Origin: Anaerolineae bacterium
GTDB taxonomy: Bacteria; Chloroflexota; Anaerolineae; Anaerolineales; Anaerolineaceae
DNA length: 64,000 nt
NCBI GenBank assembly: GCA_013178295.1
Contig: JABLWW010000004.1
Coordinates: 248,001-312,000, forward strand
Direction of reading: 5' to 3'
The notes under the pieces were generated by a model. The model ran no database searches. It was not told where the DNA came from and saw only the letters and a program-made list of their open reading frames with translations. Of this stretch, positions 36,144 to 45,197 are shown piece after piece. The translations under genes were made by a program, and so were the position numbers. Each line of letters begins with the position of its first letter. The first letter of the stretch is position 1.

Positions 36144-36695
36144 TTAAAAATTTATGTCATTCTGACGCCAATAACGGGTCACCTGCTCCAGCGCATTAGA
36201 TATATCTTGCTGGTGCTTCAATTCGATACACTCTGCCTGCCGCCAGTGTTGGCGCGCGATTCCAACCAGCTCCGGACGCACAACCACCAACGCCAGCCGG
36301 TATTCCCCTTTATCCAGTGCTGTCAGTCCATGCACCCAGCCCTGACCACGCTCGATTTCCAAAGGGCCAAGTTCATCCACCACCAGCAGGTCACAGCTCG
36401 CAACGCGGGCAAGAGCCTCATCTGCCCATTGCAATGTCTGCTCGTCAAACACCCAACCGGGGGTGCGTATGCCCCCTTCCGCCACACCTGCCACAGGCAG
36501 CCGCGCCAGCATGCGGCGCTCACCGCTGGAAATATCTTCCACAGCAATTGCCACCTTGCTACCCCGCTCAAAGACCGCCGGAGAAAGCACACCAGCCACG
36601 CGCCAGCCTGCATGTTGTGCCGATTTTACCACTGTGCGGCAAAAGGTGGTTTTGCCTACCCCGCGCCCACCACTTACGATAATCAAATCAGACAT
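36144..36695 (-). CDS. THEP1-type nucleoside triphosphatase
   Basis: 183 residues from the ATG at 36695 (MSDLIIVSGG); an upstream frame extension lies inside gatA and is unlikely. Walker A GGRGVGKTT and Walker B LLVVDELGPLE match the THEP1/NTPase_1 family, which hydrolyses NTPs and is of unclear cellular role. It overlaps the gatA stop by 8 nt. Confidence 0.88.
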   Translation of the reverse strand: MSDLIIVSGGRGVGKTTFCRTVVKSAQHAGWRVAGVLSPAVFERGSKVAIAVEDISSGERRMLARLPVAGVAEGGIRTPGWVFDEQTLQWADEALARVASCDLLVVDELGPLEIERGQGWVHGLTALDKGEYRLALVVVRPELVGIARQHWRQAECIELKHQQDISNALEQVTRYWRQNDINF

Positions 36696-38178
36696 ACAAC
36701 GGCGGCGGCTGCAAATGCCACTCGGTCGCCAGTTGATACGCATGCCCAACGCGGAAGAGGATATCCTCGCGGTAGTGGGCAGCCATCAGTTGTATCCCGA
36801 TGGGCAAGCCCTGCGCATCAAACCCGACCGGAAAAGCCAGCCCCGGCACCCCAGCCAGATTTGCTGGCAATGTGAAGACATCTTCCAGGTACATTGCCAG
36901 CGGATCTTCGCTGTGCTCGCCAAAACGGAAAGCCGTCGAAGGTGCCACCGGCGCGGCAATCACATCCACTTTCTCAAAGGCGCACTCAAAGTCCTGCTTG
37001 ATTAATGTACGTACCTTTTGCGCCTGCCCATAATAGGCATCGTAATACCCGGCAGAAAGCGCATACGTTCCCAGCATAATGCGCCGCTTTACCTCAGCGC
37101 CAAAGCCGACGCCGCGCGTACGCCGGAACATCTCCCACAGCGTATCGGCTGGCTGTCGGGGTCCAAAGCGCACCCCGTCATAGCGCGCCAGATTAGCTGA
37201 GGCTTCTGCCGGGGCTATCAGATAATAGACTGGCAGGGCATAGGCGGTGTGGGGCAGTGCAACCGCCTCTACGCTGGCGCCCAGCCGCTCCATTTCGGCA
37301 ATCGCCTGCCTGACCGCCTGCTCAACGGCAGGCTGAATCCCCTGGATGAAATATTCCTGTGGCACGCCCACCCGCACACCGCGCAGCGGGCTGGACTCAC
37401 CCTCGCTGGGCAAATGTATCTCAGGCAGCGGCACATCCACACAGGTAGCATCGCGCCGGTCAAAGCCAGCCATGCGCTCAAACAGCAGCGCCACGTCCTC
37501 CACGCTGCGGGCAAAAGCACCGGGGCAGTCCAACGAAGACCCATAGGCAACCAGACCATAGCGCGAAACACGCCCATAGGTTGGCTTGATACCGCAAATA
37601 CCGCAAAAAGAAGCCGGTTGACGCACACTGCCGCCGGTATCCGACCCCAGCGCCGCAGGCGCCATACGCGCTGCCACACAGGCAGCGCTGCCACCACTGG
37701 AGCCTCCTGGTACGCGCTCAGGTTGCCACGGGTTGCGGGTGGCGCCATAGGCTGAGTTTTCGGTCGAAGACCCCATCGCAAATTCATCAGTATTAGTCTT
37801 GCCCAACATCACCATCCCTGCCTCAAGCAGGCGCTCAACCGGTGTGGCGGAATAAGGGGGGACGAAATTTTCGAGAATGTGCGAGCCGCAGGTGGTGCGC
37901 ACACCACTGACGCAGAACACATCCTTCACCGCCAGAGGGACGCCCAGTAGCGGCGGCAAACCCCGACTCGGATCCTGACGCCAGGCAGCATACTGCTGAT
38001 CTGCCGCTTGCGCCTGCTGGCGCGCCAGTTCAGGCGTCAACGTCAAAAAGGCATGTAGCGTGCCATCCAGCCGCTCGATGCGCTCCAGGCAAGCCTCGGT
38101 CAGATCGCAACTCGAGAAAGCTCCCTGCCGCAGCCCCTGCAGGGCAGCGCGCAGCGTCAAATCAGTCAAAGCGCTCAT
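36688..38178 (-). CDS. gatA: Asp-tRNA(Asn)/Glu-tRNA(Gln) amidotransferase subunit A
   Basis: 496 residues from the ATG at 38178 with GAGGG upstream. The amidase signature GGSSGGSAA, the catalytic Lys in AVKDV and the cis-Ser/Ser pair in GSDTGGSVRQPA are intact. GatA releases ammonia from glutamine for GatB, making Gln-tRNA or Asn-tRNA. gatC is 10 nt upstream; gatB is not in the window. Confidence 0.96.
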   Translation of the reverse strand: MSALTDLTLRAALQGLRQGAFSSCDLTEACLERIERLDGTLHAFLTLTPELARQQAQAADQQYAAWRQDPSRGLPPLLGVPLAVKDVFCVSGVRTTCGSHILENFVPPYSATPVERLLEAGMVMLGKTNTDEFAMGSSTENSAYGATRNPWQPERVPGGSSGGSAACVAARMAPAALGSDTGGSVRQPASFCGICGIKPTYGRVSRYGLVAYGSSLDCPGAFARSVEDVALLFERMAGFDRRDATCVDVPLPEIHLPSEGESSPLRGVRVGVPQEYFIQGIQPAVEQAVRQAIAEMERLGASVEAVALPHTAYALPVYYLIAPAEASANLARYDGVRFGPRQPADTLWEMFRRTRGVGFGAEVKRRIMLGTYALSAGYYDAYYGQAQKVRTLIKQDFECAFEKVDVIAAPVAPSTAFRFGEHSEDPLAMYLEDVFTLPANLAGVPGLAFPVGFDAQGLPIGIQLMAAHYREDILFRVGHAYQLATEWHLQPPPLYV

Positions 38179-38188
38179 GCCATTGCCC

Positions 38189-38476
38189 TCATTCCAACAC
38201 TGGGGGAACTTTAAATTGCCCCTGCGCGCTGGCGGCGGCGTTACGCAAAATTTCCTCAGGCGAAAGGGGTGGAAGCACCTCATCGGGTCGCAACATGCTG
38301 CGCGGTGGAAGGACGCTGGATGTAGGGAGAATATGACTGGTATCCAACTCCTGCAAACGAGCAGCGTAATCCAGAATCTCGGAAAGCTGTTCGGTAAAAC
38401 GCTGCAACTCATCCTCGCTCAATTCCAAGCGGGCAAGATGAGCAATATGCTTTACCTCCTCAATGGTTAGTCTCAC
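38189..38476 (-). CDS. gatC: Asp-tRNA(Asn)/Glu-tRNA(Gln) amidotransferase subunit C
   Basis: 95 residues, with the GatC N-terminus LTIEEVKHIAHLARLELSE. It wraps around GatA and GatB to stabilise the complex. The GTG start overlaps the esterase stop (GTGA), so translation is coupled. Confidence 0.95.
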   Translation of the reverse strand: MRLTIEEVKHIAHLARLELSEDELQRFTEQLSEILDYAARLQELDTSHILPTSSVLPPRSMLRPDEVLPPLSPEEILRNAAASAQGQFKVPPVLE

Positions 38477-39387
38477 GGCTGCTCCTTCCAGGGCGCAGCA
38501 TACCAGCGGAGATATGTCTCCATCTGGTCGCGCCAGTATGCTTCGCTGTGTTCGCCGGGGCTCGAAACCCAGGTGTGCGCCACCATATACTTGACCAGCA
38601 GATTATGCCAATCGTTGGCATCCCCCAGATAACCATCCAGCACACCATGATCCATGTAATAGCGCGGGCGCTGGTTCTCAGGAATGGTTTTATACAAATC
38701 GCGGAAGGCAACTTCATAAAACGGCACAGCGGGCAGGCTGTGCGCGCCAATAGAAGCAAACATCTGCCAGTTCTCCCAACCCACACGTGTCGCCCAAAAG
38801 GCGCCACGCGAGATACCTCCAATGGCGCGGTCGGCTCGCTGCGGAGAGGTGCGATAGGTGTGATCTATCCATGGCAGCAATAGTTCAATCAGCGCCCTGC
38901 CAAAAAAGGACTCCGACGGCTCTTGCAGGTAGTATTCTTCACGGGGCATGGCGACAATGAAAGGCGCAATCTCCCCCTCTGCAATCAGGCGCTCCATCTC
39001 GTCAACCAGACCCAGCCGCATCCATAGCGTTTCATCTTGGCTCTGTCCATGCAGCAAAATCAAGAGCGGATAGCGGCGCCCGGGTTCCTCTCCATAGCAA
39101 GGCGGGAGATAGATTGTGACTCGCAGCGGGATGGGAAAACCGGCACGGCTGATTTCTTCCTGCTCAATGCGCCCATGCACCGCGCGGCAACCAGAGGGAG
39201 TGGCGCTGGGCGTGGCAGAAGGCAGCGACACAACCAATGGCGCGGGTGAAGGCGTTTGGGCCACTGGCAGCGGACCCGGCTCAAACGCCGTCGGGGTCTG
39301 CAGTGTCTGCACGGCCGGTGCGCAGGCGCAAACCCAGAACGAGGCCAGCAGGGTAGAGAAGAAAAATGCAGCTACTCGCAAATGCAC
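38473..39387 (-). CDS. Esterase-family lipoprotein (alpha/beta hydrolase)
   Basis: About 304 residues. A signal peptide ends in a lipobox (WVCAC), followed by a Thr/Pro-rich linker and an esterase D/Fes-type alpha/beta hydrolase. The nucleophile elbow is GGISRGAF (GxSxG with Ser), with a His in MDHGV/HTW blocks as likely triad member. Substrate unknown; this family cleaves acyl, feruloyl or siderophore esters. The GTG at 39387 has GAGGTG 8 nt upstream; a GTG three codons earlier is an alternative. Confidence 0.82.
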   Translation of the reverse strand: MHLRVAAFFFSTLLASFWVCACAPAVQTLQTPTAFEPGPLPVAQTPSPAPLVVSLPSATPSATPSGCRAVHGRIEQEEISRAGFPIPLRVTIYLPPCYGEEPGRRYPLLILLHGQSQDETLWMRLGLVDEMERLIAEGEIAPFIVAMPREEYYLQEPSESFFGRALIELLLPWIDHTYRTSPQRADRAIGGISRGAFWATRVGWENWQMFASIGAHSLPAVPFYEVAFRDLYKTIPENQRPRYYMDHGVLDGYLGDANDWHNLLVKYMVAHTWVSSPGEHSEAYWRDQMETYLRWYAAPWKEQP

Positions 39388-39503
39388 AGCAAACACACCT
39401 CATGCGGTATCAGAGGCTTAATATACCATAAAAAGAATCCATTATCTGGTTCAGTGGTCGCTTCGCTCCTCGACAGGGCATCCCAATATAAAGGCTTGCT
39501 CAG

Positions 39504-40271
39504 TTACCCGATTGCCTGACGCAGGCAGCGCGCCAGTTCACCAAAGCGGGGGGTATAACGCATATCCTCGTGGCGCGGGCGGGGAAGATCAACGCGCAAA
39601 TCAAGGCAAACCCGCGCCGGGCGCGGGGTAAAAACCAGCACACGGTCAGAAAGCAGCAGCGCTTCAGCAATCGAGTGGGTGACCATGATAACCGTATTAC
39701 AGCGCGCCTGCCAGATACGCAGTAACTCGGCGCCCATTTGCTCGCGGGTAAGGGCATCCAGCGATCCAAAGGGCTCATCCAGCAAAAGCAAATCAGGCTC
39801 CTGGATGAGGGCACGCGCCAGAGCGACACGCTGCGCCATACCGCCGGAAAGGTCACGCGGCCAACTGTTTTCAAAACCCTGCAGCCCGACTAAGTCTATC
39901 AATGCTTCGGCGCGGCGGCGCGCTTCAAGCGGGTCAGCGTTTTCCAGTTCTAATGGCAGGGTAATATTGGCAAGCACCGTGCGCCAGGGCATCAGGTTGG
40001 CTTGCTGAAAGACCAGTCCCACGCGCGGCAGGCTTGCACTGCCGCGCTGTGGGGCAAAGATGACCTGTCCTTCAGTCGGTGGCACCAGCCCTGCCAGCAC
40101 ACGCAACAGCGTGCTCTTTCCACAACCGGAGGGTCCCAAAACACACAGGAATTCCTTAGGGGCGACACTGAAGGAGATATTTTCAATCGCCTGTAACCCG
40201 CCGTTGCCGTTGGGAAAGGTTACCGCCAGCTCCCGCACTTCCAGAACCGGCTTGACCGACGCCATCATCAT
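39504..40271 (-). CDS. Riboflavin-type ABC transporter ATP-binding protein
   Basis: 255 residues from an ATG that overlaps the TGA of the binding-protein gene. Walker A GPSGCGKSTLLR, signature LSGGMAQRVALARAL and Walker B LLLDEPFG place it in the nitrate/taurine/NMT1-class ATPases (TauB/SsuB-like). It energises the permease and binding protein encoded upstream, all behind an FMN riboswitch. Confidence 0.9.
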   Translation of the reverse strand: MMMASVKPVLEVRELAVTFPNGNGGLQAIENISFSVAPKEFLCVLGPSGCGKSTLLRVLAGLVPPTEGQVIFAPQRGSASLPRVGLVFQQANLMPWRTVLANITLPLELENADPLEARRRAEALIDLVGLQGFENSWPRDLSGGMAQRVALARALIQEPDLLLLDEPFGSLDALTREQMGAELLRIWQARCNTVIMVTHSIAEALLLSDRVLVFTPRPARVCLDLRVDLPRPRHEDMRYTPRFGELARCLRQAIG

Positions 40272-41248
40272 GGCAGAAACTCGTTGCTGTATGCCTGTTG
40301 CAAATCCAACGGGCGCTGGATAATCCCCATCTTCAGCAGGATATCCTGCATGTTTTCCCATGCTTTGGGGTCTGTGTACCCCAACCGCTGCCCTTTCCAG
40401 AAGGTAATCGAATCTGCCAGTACCTGCTTCTGCACTGTCTGGTCGGCTTTCTCCAGGTTTTCCACATATTGCTTGCTGATTTCATACGCTTCTTCCGGGT
40501 TGGCAATGGAGTCCTCAATTCCCTTGAGAGTGGCAGCCACCATACGGCGCACCAGCTCGGGATTTTCGCGCATGGTTTTTTCGTTGGTAATCAGCCCATT
40601 GCTGACCAGCTGACGGTAATCCGCCACACGTATCAGGTCAACTGCATATCCCTGGGCTTTGAGCTGATTAGGCTCGTTGGCAGCATAGACCACCGCGGCA
40701 TCCACCCTGTTGCCAACCATCGCCTCCACCTGATTGAAACCAACCACTTCCACCGTCAGGTCAGTTTCACGCAAACCGGCAACATCCAGCAGGGTACGAA
40801 AGCCGATGTAGCTGGCGCCAAACAGCACCGGGGTGCCAATCTTTTTGCCTTTCATATCCTGCGGCTGGCGAATGGCTTTCTCCTGGAATGCCGCCACACC
40901 CACCGGGTACTGCTGATACCACGCCATCACATACACAATGGGCAACCCCTGGGCGCGCGCCATCAGCACCTGCTCGCCGGAAACGACGGCAAACTGCAAT
41001 TCATTTGCCCCCACCAGAGCCGTTGCATCCGTTTCAAAACTGTAATCCAGGCTGACATCCAGCCCCGCCTGGGCATAGTAACCCTTGTGCATGGCAACAT
41101 ACAGGGGCGCAAACTGGACATTGGGGATATAGCCCACTGGCAGGCGGATGGCAGTCGGTTTTTCAGACGGCGTAGACGCTGCGGGGGGAGCGGAACAGCC
41201 AGCCAGCACAACCATCACAATCAGCAAAAAGACTAAAAACTTTTTCAT
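40268..41248 (-). CDS. ribY: RibY-like riboflavin-binding lipoprotein
   Basis: 326 residues with lipobox LAGC (Cys 18) and an NMT1/THI5-like periplasmic fold (VGYIPNVQFAPLYVAMHKGYY). Sequence alone would allow a pyrimidine, taurine or thiamine-precursor ligand; the FMN riboswitch upstream of the operon points to riboflavin, as in the RibXY transporters known from Chloroflexota. AGGAGAATGTAAGG precedes the ATG. Confidence 0.83.
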   Translation of the reverse strand: MKKFLVFLLIVMVVLAGCSAPPAASTPSEKPTAIRLPVGYIPNVQFAPLYVAMHKGYYAQAGLDVSLDYSFETDATALVGANELQFAVVSGEQVLMARAQGLPIVYVMAWYQQYPVGVAAFQEKAIRQPQDMKGKKIGTPVLFGASYIGFRTLLDVAGLRETDLTVEVVGFNQVEAMVGNRVDAAVVYAANEPNQLKAQGYAVDLIRVADYRQLVSNGLITNEKTMRENPELVRRMVAATLKGIEDSIANPEEAYEISKQYVENLEKADQTVQKQVLADSITFWKGQRLGYTDPKAWENMQDILLKMGIIQRPLDLQQAYSNEFLP

Positions 41249-41269
41249 CCTTACATTCTCCTGATAAGG

Positions 41270-42070
41270 TTAGTTCCTCATCCATAACAAGTAACGGCGC
41301 TCCAGCAGCACAACCAGCCCATAAAGGATCAGCGCCAGCACCACCAGGGTAAAAATGGCAACAAAAACCAGGGCGGTGTCATACTGCCCGCGCCCAACAT
41401 TGACCAGAAACCCCAGCCCGCGGTCGGCGCCGACAAATTCGCCCACCACCGCGCCGATGACCGAGAGAGTTGCCCCCACCCGCAGCCCGCCCAGAAACAC
41501 CGGCAAAGCGGCGGGGATTTCGAGAAAGCGCAACATTTGCCAGCGCCCGGCGCGCATCGAACGCATCAGGTCGCGCAGATTTTCTGGCACCGCGCGCAAC
41601 CCTACCACCGTATTCACCAATATAGGGAAAAAGACGATCAGGATGCAGATCAGCACCTTTGAGAAAATCCCTGAGCCAAACCAGATGATCAGCAGCGGAG
41701 CAATCGCCACCACCGGCACCGCCTGGCTGGCAACCAGATAAGGCGAAAGCAGCCGTTCAAGCAGGCGCGACTTCGCCAGCAAATATCCCAGCACCGTCGC
41801 CAGCAGACTGCCACACAGCAGCCCCAGCAGTACCTCCAGCAGGGTGATAGAGAGATGCCGCAGCAAGCTGCCATCCCACACAACCTGCCAGAAGCGTATC
41901 ACCACCAGACCAGGCGGCGGGAGGATAAACGCCGGTAATTTGCCCAGCCGTACCAGCGCCTCCCACACACCCAACGTGGTCAACATCGAACCCGCCAGCA
42001 GCCAGCGGTTATACCGTTTCACCTGCTGGAGCAGCGCTTTTCCTGTTTCGTTGTTTTCGATAACATTCAT
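41270..42070 (-). CDS. ribX: RibX-like ABC transporter permease
   Basis: 266 residues from the ATG at 42070 (AGGGTG upstream); a GTG at 42088 is an alternative. Six hydrophobic spans with the permease loop (RAGRWQMLRFLEIPAALPVFLGG broken as EIPAALP near 190). First gene after the FMN riboswitch and its terminator. Confidence 0.85.
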   Translation of the reverse strand: MNVIENNETGKALLQQVKRYNRWLLAGSMLTTLGVWEALVRLGKLPAFILPPPGLVVIRFWQVVWDGSLLRHLSITLLEVLLGLLCGSLLATVLGYLLAKSRLLERLLSPYLVASQAVPVVAIAPLLIIWFGSGIFSKVLICILIVFFPILVNTVVGLRAVPENLRDLMRSMRAGRWQMLRFLEIPAALPVFLGGLRVGATLSVIGAVVGEFVGADRGLGFLVNVGRGQYDTALVFVAIFTLVVLALILYGLVVLLERRYLLWMRN

Positions 42071-42125
42071 GTGACAACACCCTGACACACACCTTCAGGG
42101 CAGCCAGGCTACAATGCATCCTGCG

Positions 42126-42157
42126 AAAAAAACCCCGAAAACGTTAAGTTTTCGGGG
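42126..42157 (-). terminator. Expression-platform terminator of FMN riboswitch
   Basis: CCCCGAAAAC (42133-42142) pairs with GTTTTCGGGG (42148-42157); on the minus strand seven T follow (42132-42126). It stands between the aptamer and ribX, so FMN binding should favour termination. Confidence 0.9.
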
Positions 42158-42189
42158 CAGTACACTGCACATGCAATTCGCATTGCAAA

Positions 42190-42316
42190 CCTTCTTTCAT
42201 CCGGACTGTACCGTCGACCCCGGAATTTCGCCGGGTCATGCGTCGCAAGACGCTCGTGGGTTCTCACCACCGGTCGGGAATTGGGAGCACCGCACTCCCT
42301 CGCCCTGCCCCGAAGG
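42190..42316 (-). promoter_or_regulatory. FMN riboswitch (RFN element)
   Basis: On the minus strand the aptamer shows the closing P1 (CCTTC/GAAGG) and conserved RFN blocks: AATTCCCGACCGGTGGTGA, CCACGAGC, CCGGCGAAATTCCGGGGTCG, ACGGT and AGTCCGGATG. All six helices can form. It senses flavin mononucleotide and controls the riboflavin transporter genes downstream by termination. Confidence 0.96.
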
Positions 42317-42340
42317 CATCCATATTATTTTGTTACTCAA

Positions 42341-42370
42341 AGTATAAAACCCCTCATCGATTCCTGTCAA
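42341..42370 (-). promoter_or_regulatory. Promoter of FMN-riboswitch operon
   Basis: TTGACA (42370-42365), 18-nt spacer, TATACT (42346-42341), predicted start near 42334, just ahead of the aptamer. Confidence 0.7.
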
Positions 42371-42415
42371 TGTTTTTTAAGTAACTCTCCATAGGTAAAC
42401 GCATCTATTCTTTGT

Positions 42416-42730
42416 CTAGCCAATAAACCTATCCAGAGCGTTTTTAAGATCGCGGAACGATTGCTCAAAGTTACCGCGCTCGGCTGCATCAACTAAACAA
42501 TTTTTAACATGGTCTTCTAGGATGACCCGCCCAACGCCGTTCAAAGCCGAGCGGATGGCGGCAATCTGCACCAGAAGATCGGGGCAAGAAACACCCTCTT
42601 CGACCATACGTTTGACCGCGCGCACATGCCCCTCAATGCGCGATAAGCGGTTCAATACAGCCTGCTGGTGTTCATGGCGATGCACAAAGTGATTTGATCC
42701 AACCGATTCGGAAGCGTTCTCGTTCATCAT
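42416..42730 (-). CDS. CsoR/FrmR-family metal-sensing repressor
   Basis: 104 residues, all-helical DUF156 family. The copper-type ligand set C49, H74, C78 (C-H-C) is present, together with a His-rich N-terminus (NHFVHRHEHQ). CsoR leaves its G-tract operator when Cu(I) binds. It lies 23 nt after the ChbG gene, so it may be read from the sugar operon. A fitting operator stands at the P1B ATPase promoter 7 kb away. Confidence 0.88.
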   Translation of the reverse strand: MMNENASESVGSNHFVHRHEHQQAVLNRLSRIEGHVRAVKRMVEEGVSCPDLLVQIAAIRSALNGVGRVILEDHVKNCLVDAAERGNFEQSFRDLKNALDRFIG

Positions 42731-42753
42731 CCGTTCCTTTTTGCAAGTAAGAA

Positions 42754-43590
42754 CTATTCCTTTATATCAGAAAGCGTCTCGTTATTGCTTGCTGGCATTC
42801 CCGTCTCGACTGTCAAATTGCGGTAATGAGCACTCATCCAGTGAAAGTTGACCAGTTCAATGCCAAGCCGGGCGATTTCATCTTTGAGGCGCGGATCGGT
42901 GAGCGTTTTTAGCTCGTATTCCCTCTCTATATTATAGCTTTCTTCCGGCAAGTCGAAGGGCGTGAAATAGCCAGGGTGACAACACATCTCCATCACCCCG
43001 TTCCAGGGCTGGCCGAGCAATTCGATCAATAATGATAAATTGCCTTCCTTGTGCCCGCGAAAACGGTCGCAGAAATGATCCGGAGCAATGACAGTCGGAT
43101 TTTCGCCAGCATACTGCCTTCCCCAGCGCACCGGTAGGCGATATTCTTCCGCCACGAGCAGGTAAATCGCCATCACGTCTGGCAGGTAGTGCAATCCAAA
43201 ATGATAATCCAGATGGCTGGGCAGGCAGCCAGTCAGGTTGGTGAACATTTCCACCTGCCTTCGGATTTCATCCCGAAATAGGAGCAATTCCCGCGCCGAA
43301 AAGAGGCTGCCGATTTTCTTCTGGTATTCGCGCTGAAACAGCTCGCGCACCAGCCGCCCATGCGCGCCCAGACAGGCGCTTTTCTCACTGACGAAGGGCG
43401 AGACAAAATCAATATGCACCCCCATTGGCAAACCGATTTTTTGACCCATCTCCAGCGCCGCTGGCGCATACGGACTGCACACCAGCGCTGAGGTATCGGT
43501 GACCACACCTCGCTGGAACGCATCACAGATGCCGCGGTTGATCTGCGGTGAAAGCCCAAAGTCATCCGCATTGATAATGAGATACTTCAT
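42754..43590 (-). CDS. ChbG/YdjC-family carbohydrate deacetylase
   Basis: 278 residues. The YdjC metal motif NADDFG is at the N-terminus, with HLDYHFGLHYLP giving the His ligands. ChbG in E. coli removes an N-acetyl group from chitobiose-type sugars. It is in a run with a PIG-L deacetylase and a sugar ABC transporter, which supports use of N-acetylated oligosaccharides. Confidence 0.9.
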   Translation of the reverse strand: MKYLIINADDFGLSPQINRGICDAFQRGVVTDTSALVCSPYAPAALEMGQKIGLPMGVHIDFVSPFVSEKSACLGAHGRLVRELFQREYQKKIGSLFSARELLLFRDEIRRQVEMFTNLTGCLPSHLDYHFGLHYLPDVMAIYLLVAEEYRLPVRWGRQYAGENPTVIAPDHFCDRFRGHKEGNLSLLIELLGQPWNGVMEMCCHPGYFTPFDLPEESYNIEREYELKTLTDPRLKDEIARLGIELVNFHWMSAHYRNLTVETGMPASNNETLSDIKE

Positions 43591-43608
43591 TGCAGAAAGC
43601 GCACCCTC

Positions 43609-44325
43609 TCAAAGATAAACGTCAGTGTTATCCACTTTGTGAAACGCCTCCGCAAAGGCATAACCGCAGGCACTGCCGGCTTTGCTGGCGTGCGCTTTGA
43701 TCTGGCGGATGAAATCCTGCAGATCTTCCTCTGTGCGGGCAAAGTCGGTCTGACTGCGGTGGACCAGCCGAGAGCGGATTTTCACTTCAATCCACTCGCT
43801 GATATCCACCCAGTAATTGGCTTCTTGTGGCGCGAATAAATACATCTCGGCGGGATGCCACGGGGAAATCCCCTCCAGCGTCAGCTCCGGGCAGACCCAC
43901 GGCAGGTCGGCTAACATGCGCGCCTCGCCAGCGGCAAATCCCACCGAACGGTGATCGGGGTGAAACTCGTAATGCTTCCACGCGTCAAAGGTTAGGATGA
44001 TGTCTGGGCGCTGTTGGCGGATCAGGCGGATTAGCCGCTCGCGTAATTCGTTGATATGCGAGACCAGTTCGCCATCGCGGTAGCCCAGCCAGAAAACCTG
44101 CTCGATACCCAAAATTTCCGCTGCCTCCCCCTGCTCTTTTTTGCGCACACACACGAGGTCAGTCGGTCCGAGAGCGCGATCGTGACTGCCGCGGTCGCCA
44201 TTGGTGCAAAGCACCAGACGAACGTGGTTGCCACCGCGAGCAAGACGCGCAATTGTCCCCCCACAGTAGGATTCGGCATCATCTGGATGCGCTACAATCA
44301 CAAGGATATTTTTATCTATAACCAT
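43609..44325 (-). CDS. PIG-L/LmbE-family N-acetylglucosaminyl deacetylase
   Basis: 238 residues with the AHPDDAE zinc motif (residues ~12-18) and HPDHRSVG near 122. The family deacetylates GlcNAc-containing substrates, including chitobiose and GlcNAc-inositol. Located directly behind the sugar permeases (3-nt gap). Confidence 0.9.
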   Translation of the reverse strand: MVIDKNILVIVAHPDDAESYCGGTIARLARGGNHVRLVLCTNGDRGSHDRALGPTDLVCVRKKEQGEAAEILGIEQVFWLGYRDGELVSHINELRERLIRLIRQQRPDIILTFDAWKHYEFHPDHRSVGFAAGEARMLADLPWVCPELTLEGISPWHPAEMYLFAPQEANYWVDISEWIEVKIRSRLVHRSQTDFARTEEDLQDFIRQIKAHASKAGSACGYAFAEAFHKVDNTDVYL

Positions 44326-44328
44326 TCC

Positions 44329-45192
44329 TCACCCCTTGATTCCAGAAAAGCTGATGCCCTCGATAAAGTACCGCTGAGCGAGGAAGAACACCACCACCAT
44401 TGGCAGCAGCGCCATCATCGAAGCCGCCATCAGGTTGCCCCATTGGATGGAATACGAGCTACGGAAGAAATTCAGTCCCAGGGCGATGGTGAAATTGGTA
44501 TGGCGGTGCAGAAAGACCAGCGGGTAGAGAAAATCGTTCCACACACCCTGAAAGTTGAAAATCGCCACCGCCGCCAGCGCCGGCTTGGAAATCGGCAGGA
44601 TGATGCGCCAGAGAATTTGCAGGTGGCTGGCGCCATCTATCAGCGCCGCATCCGAGAGGTCTTTTGGAATGTTCATGAAGAACTGGCGCAACAGGAAGAT
44701 ATAAAACGGGCTACCGAAAAACGCCGGCACAATCATCGGCAAAAAGGTGTCAATCCAGCCGAGCGTCTTGAACTCGATATACATTGGAATAATCCGCACC
44801 GGCTCCACTAGCATCATTGTCGAGAGCATCAGGATAAAAAGCATATTTTTGCCCGGTGCGCGCAGGCGTGCAAAACCATAGGCGATAATGGTACAGGAAA
44901 GCAGGTTACCCGTAATGGCACCAGCGGCAATGATCAGCGTATTGAGCATGAAGCGCCCAAAGGGGACATACGTCCAAGCTTCGCTGTAATTCTGCCAGCG
45001 GATCGGGTTGGGAATCCACTGCGGCGGTATCTTGAAAATCTGATACTCCGGCTTGAGCGAGGAAGAAAACACCCAGAACAGCGGCAGCAGAAACATCAGC
45101 GAGCCAGCGATCAGCAAGGCGTAAATTATCGCGTTCCAAAGGTTGCGCCGCCAGTGGGCAGGAAAAAGTACATCCGTTTCTCGTGTCTTCAT
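44329..45192 (-). CDS. Sugar ABC transporter permease, MalG type
   Basis: 287 residues from the ATG at 45192, which has GGAGGAG upstream; the longer frame overlaps malF and is less likely. Six hydrophobic spans and the EAA loop (AALIDGASHLQILWRIILPISKP region). Pairs with the MalF-type permease ending 5 nt upstream. Confidence 0.93.
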   Translation of the reverse strand: MKTRETDVLFPAHWRRNLWNAIIYALLIAGSLMFLLPLFWVFSSSLKPEYQIFKIPPQWIPNPIRWQNYSEAWTYVPFGRFMLNTLIIAAGAITGNLLSCTIIAYGFARLRAPGKNMLFILMLSTMMLVEPVRIIPMYIEFKTLGWIDTFLPMIVPAFFGSPFYIFLLRQFFMNIPKDLSDAALIDGASHLQILWRIILPISKPALAAVAIFNFQGVWNDFLYPLVFLHRHTNFTIALGLNFFRSSYSIQWGNLMAASMMALLPMVVVFFLAQRYFIEGISFSGIKG

Positions 45193-45197
45193 GGTTT

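Noticed and set aside
36093-36749. Upstream-extended start of the THEP1-type gene at 36749
   Set aside because: The added residues lie inside gatA and do not resemble the family; the ATG at 36695 gives the canonical N-terminus.
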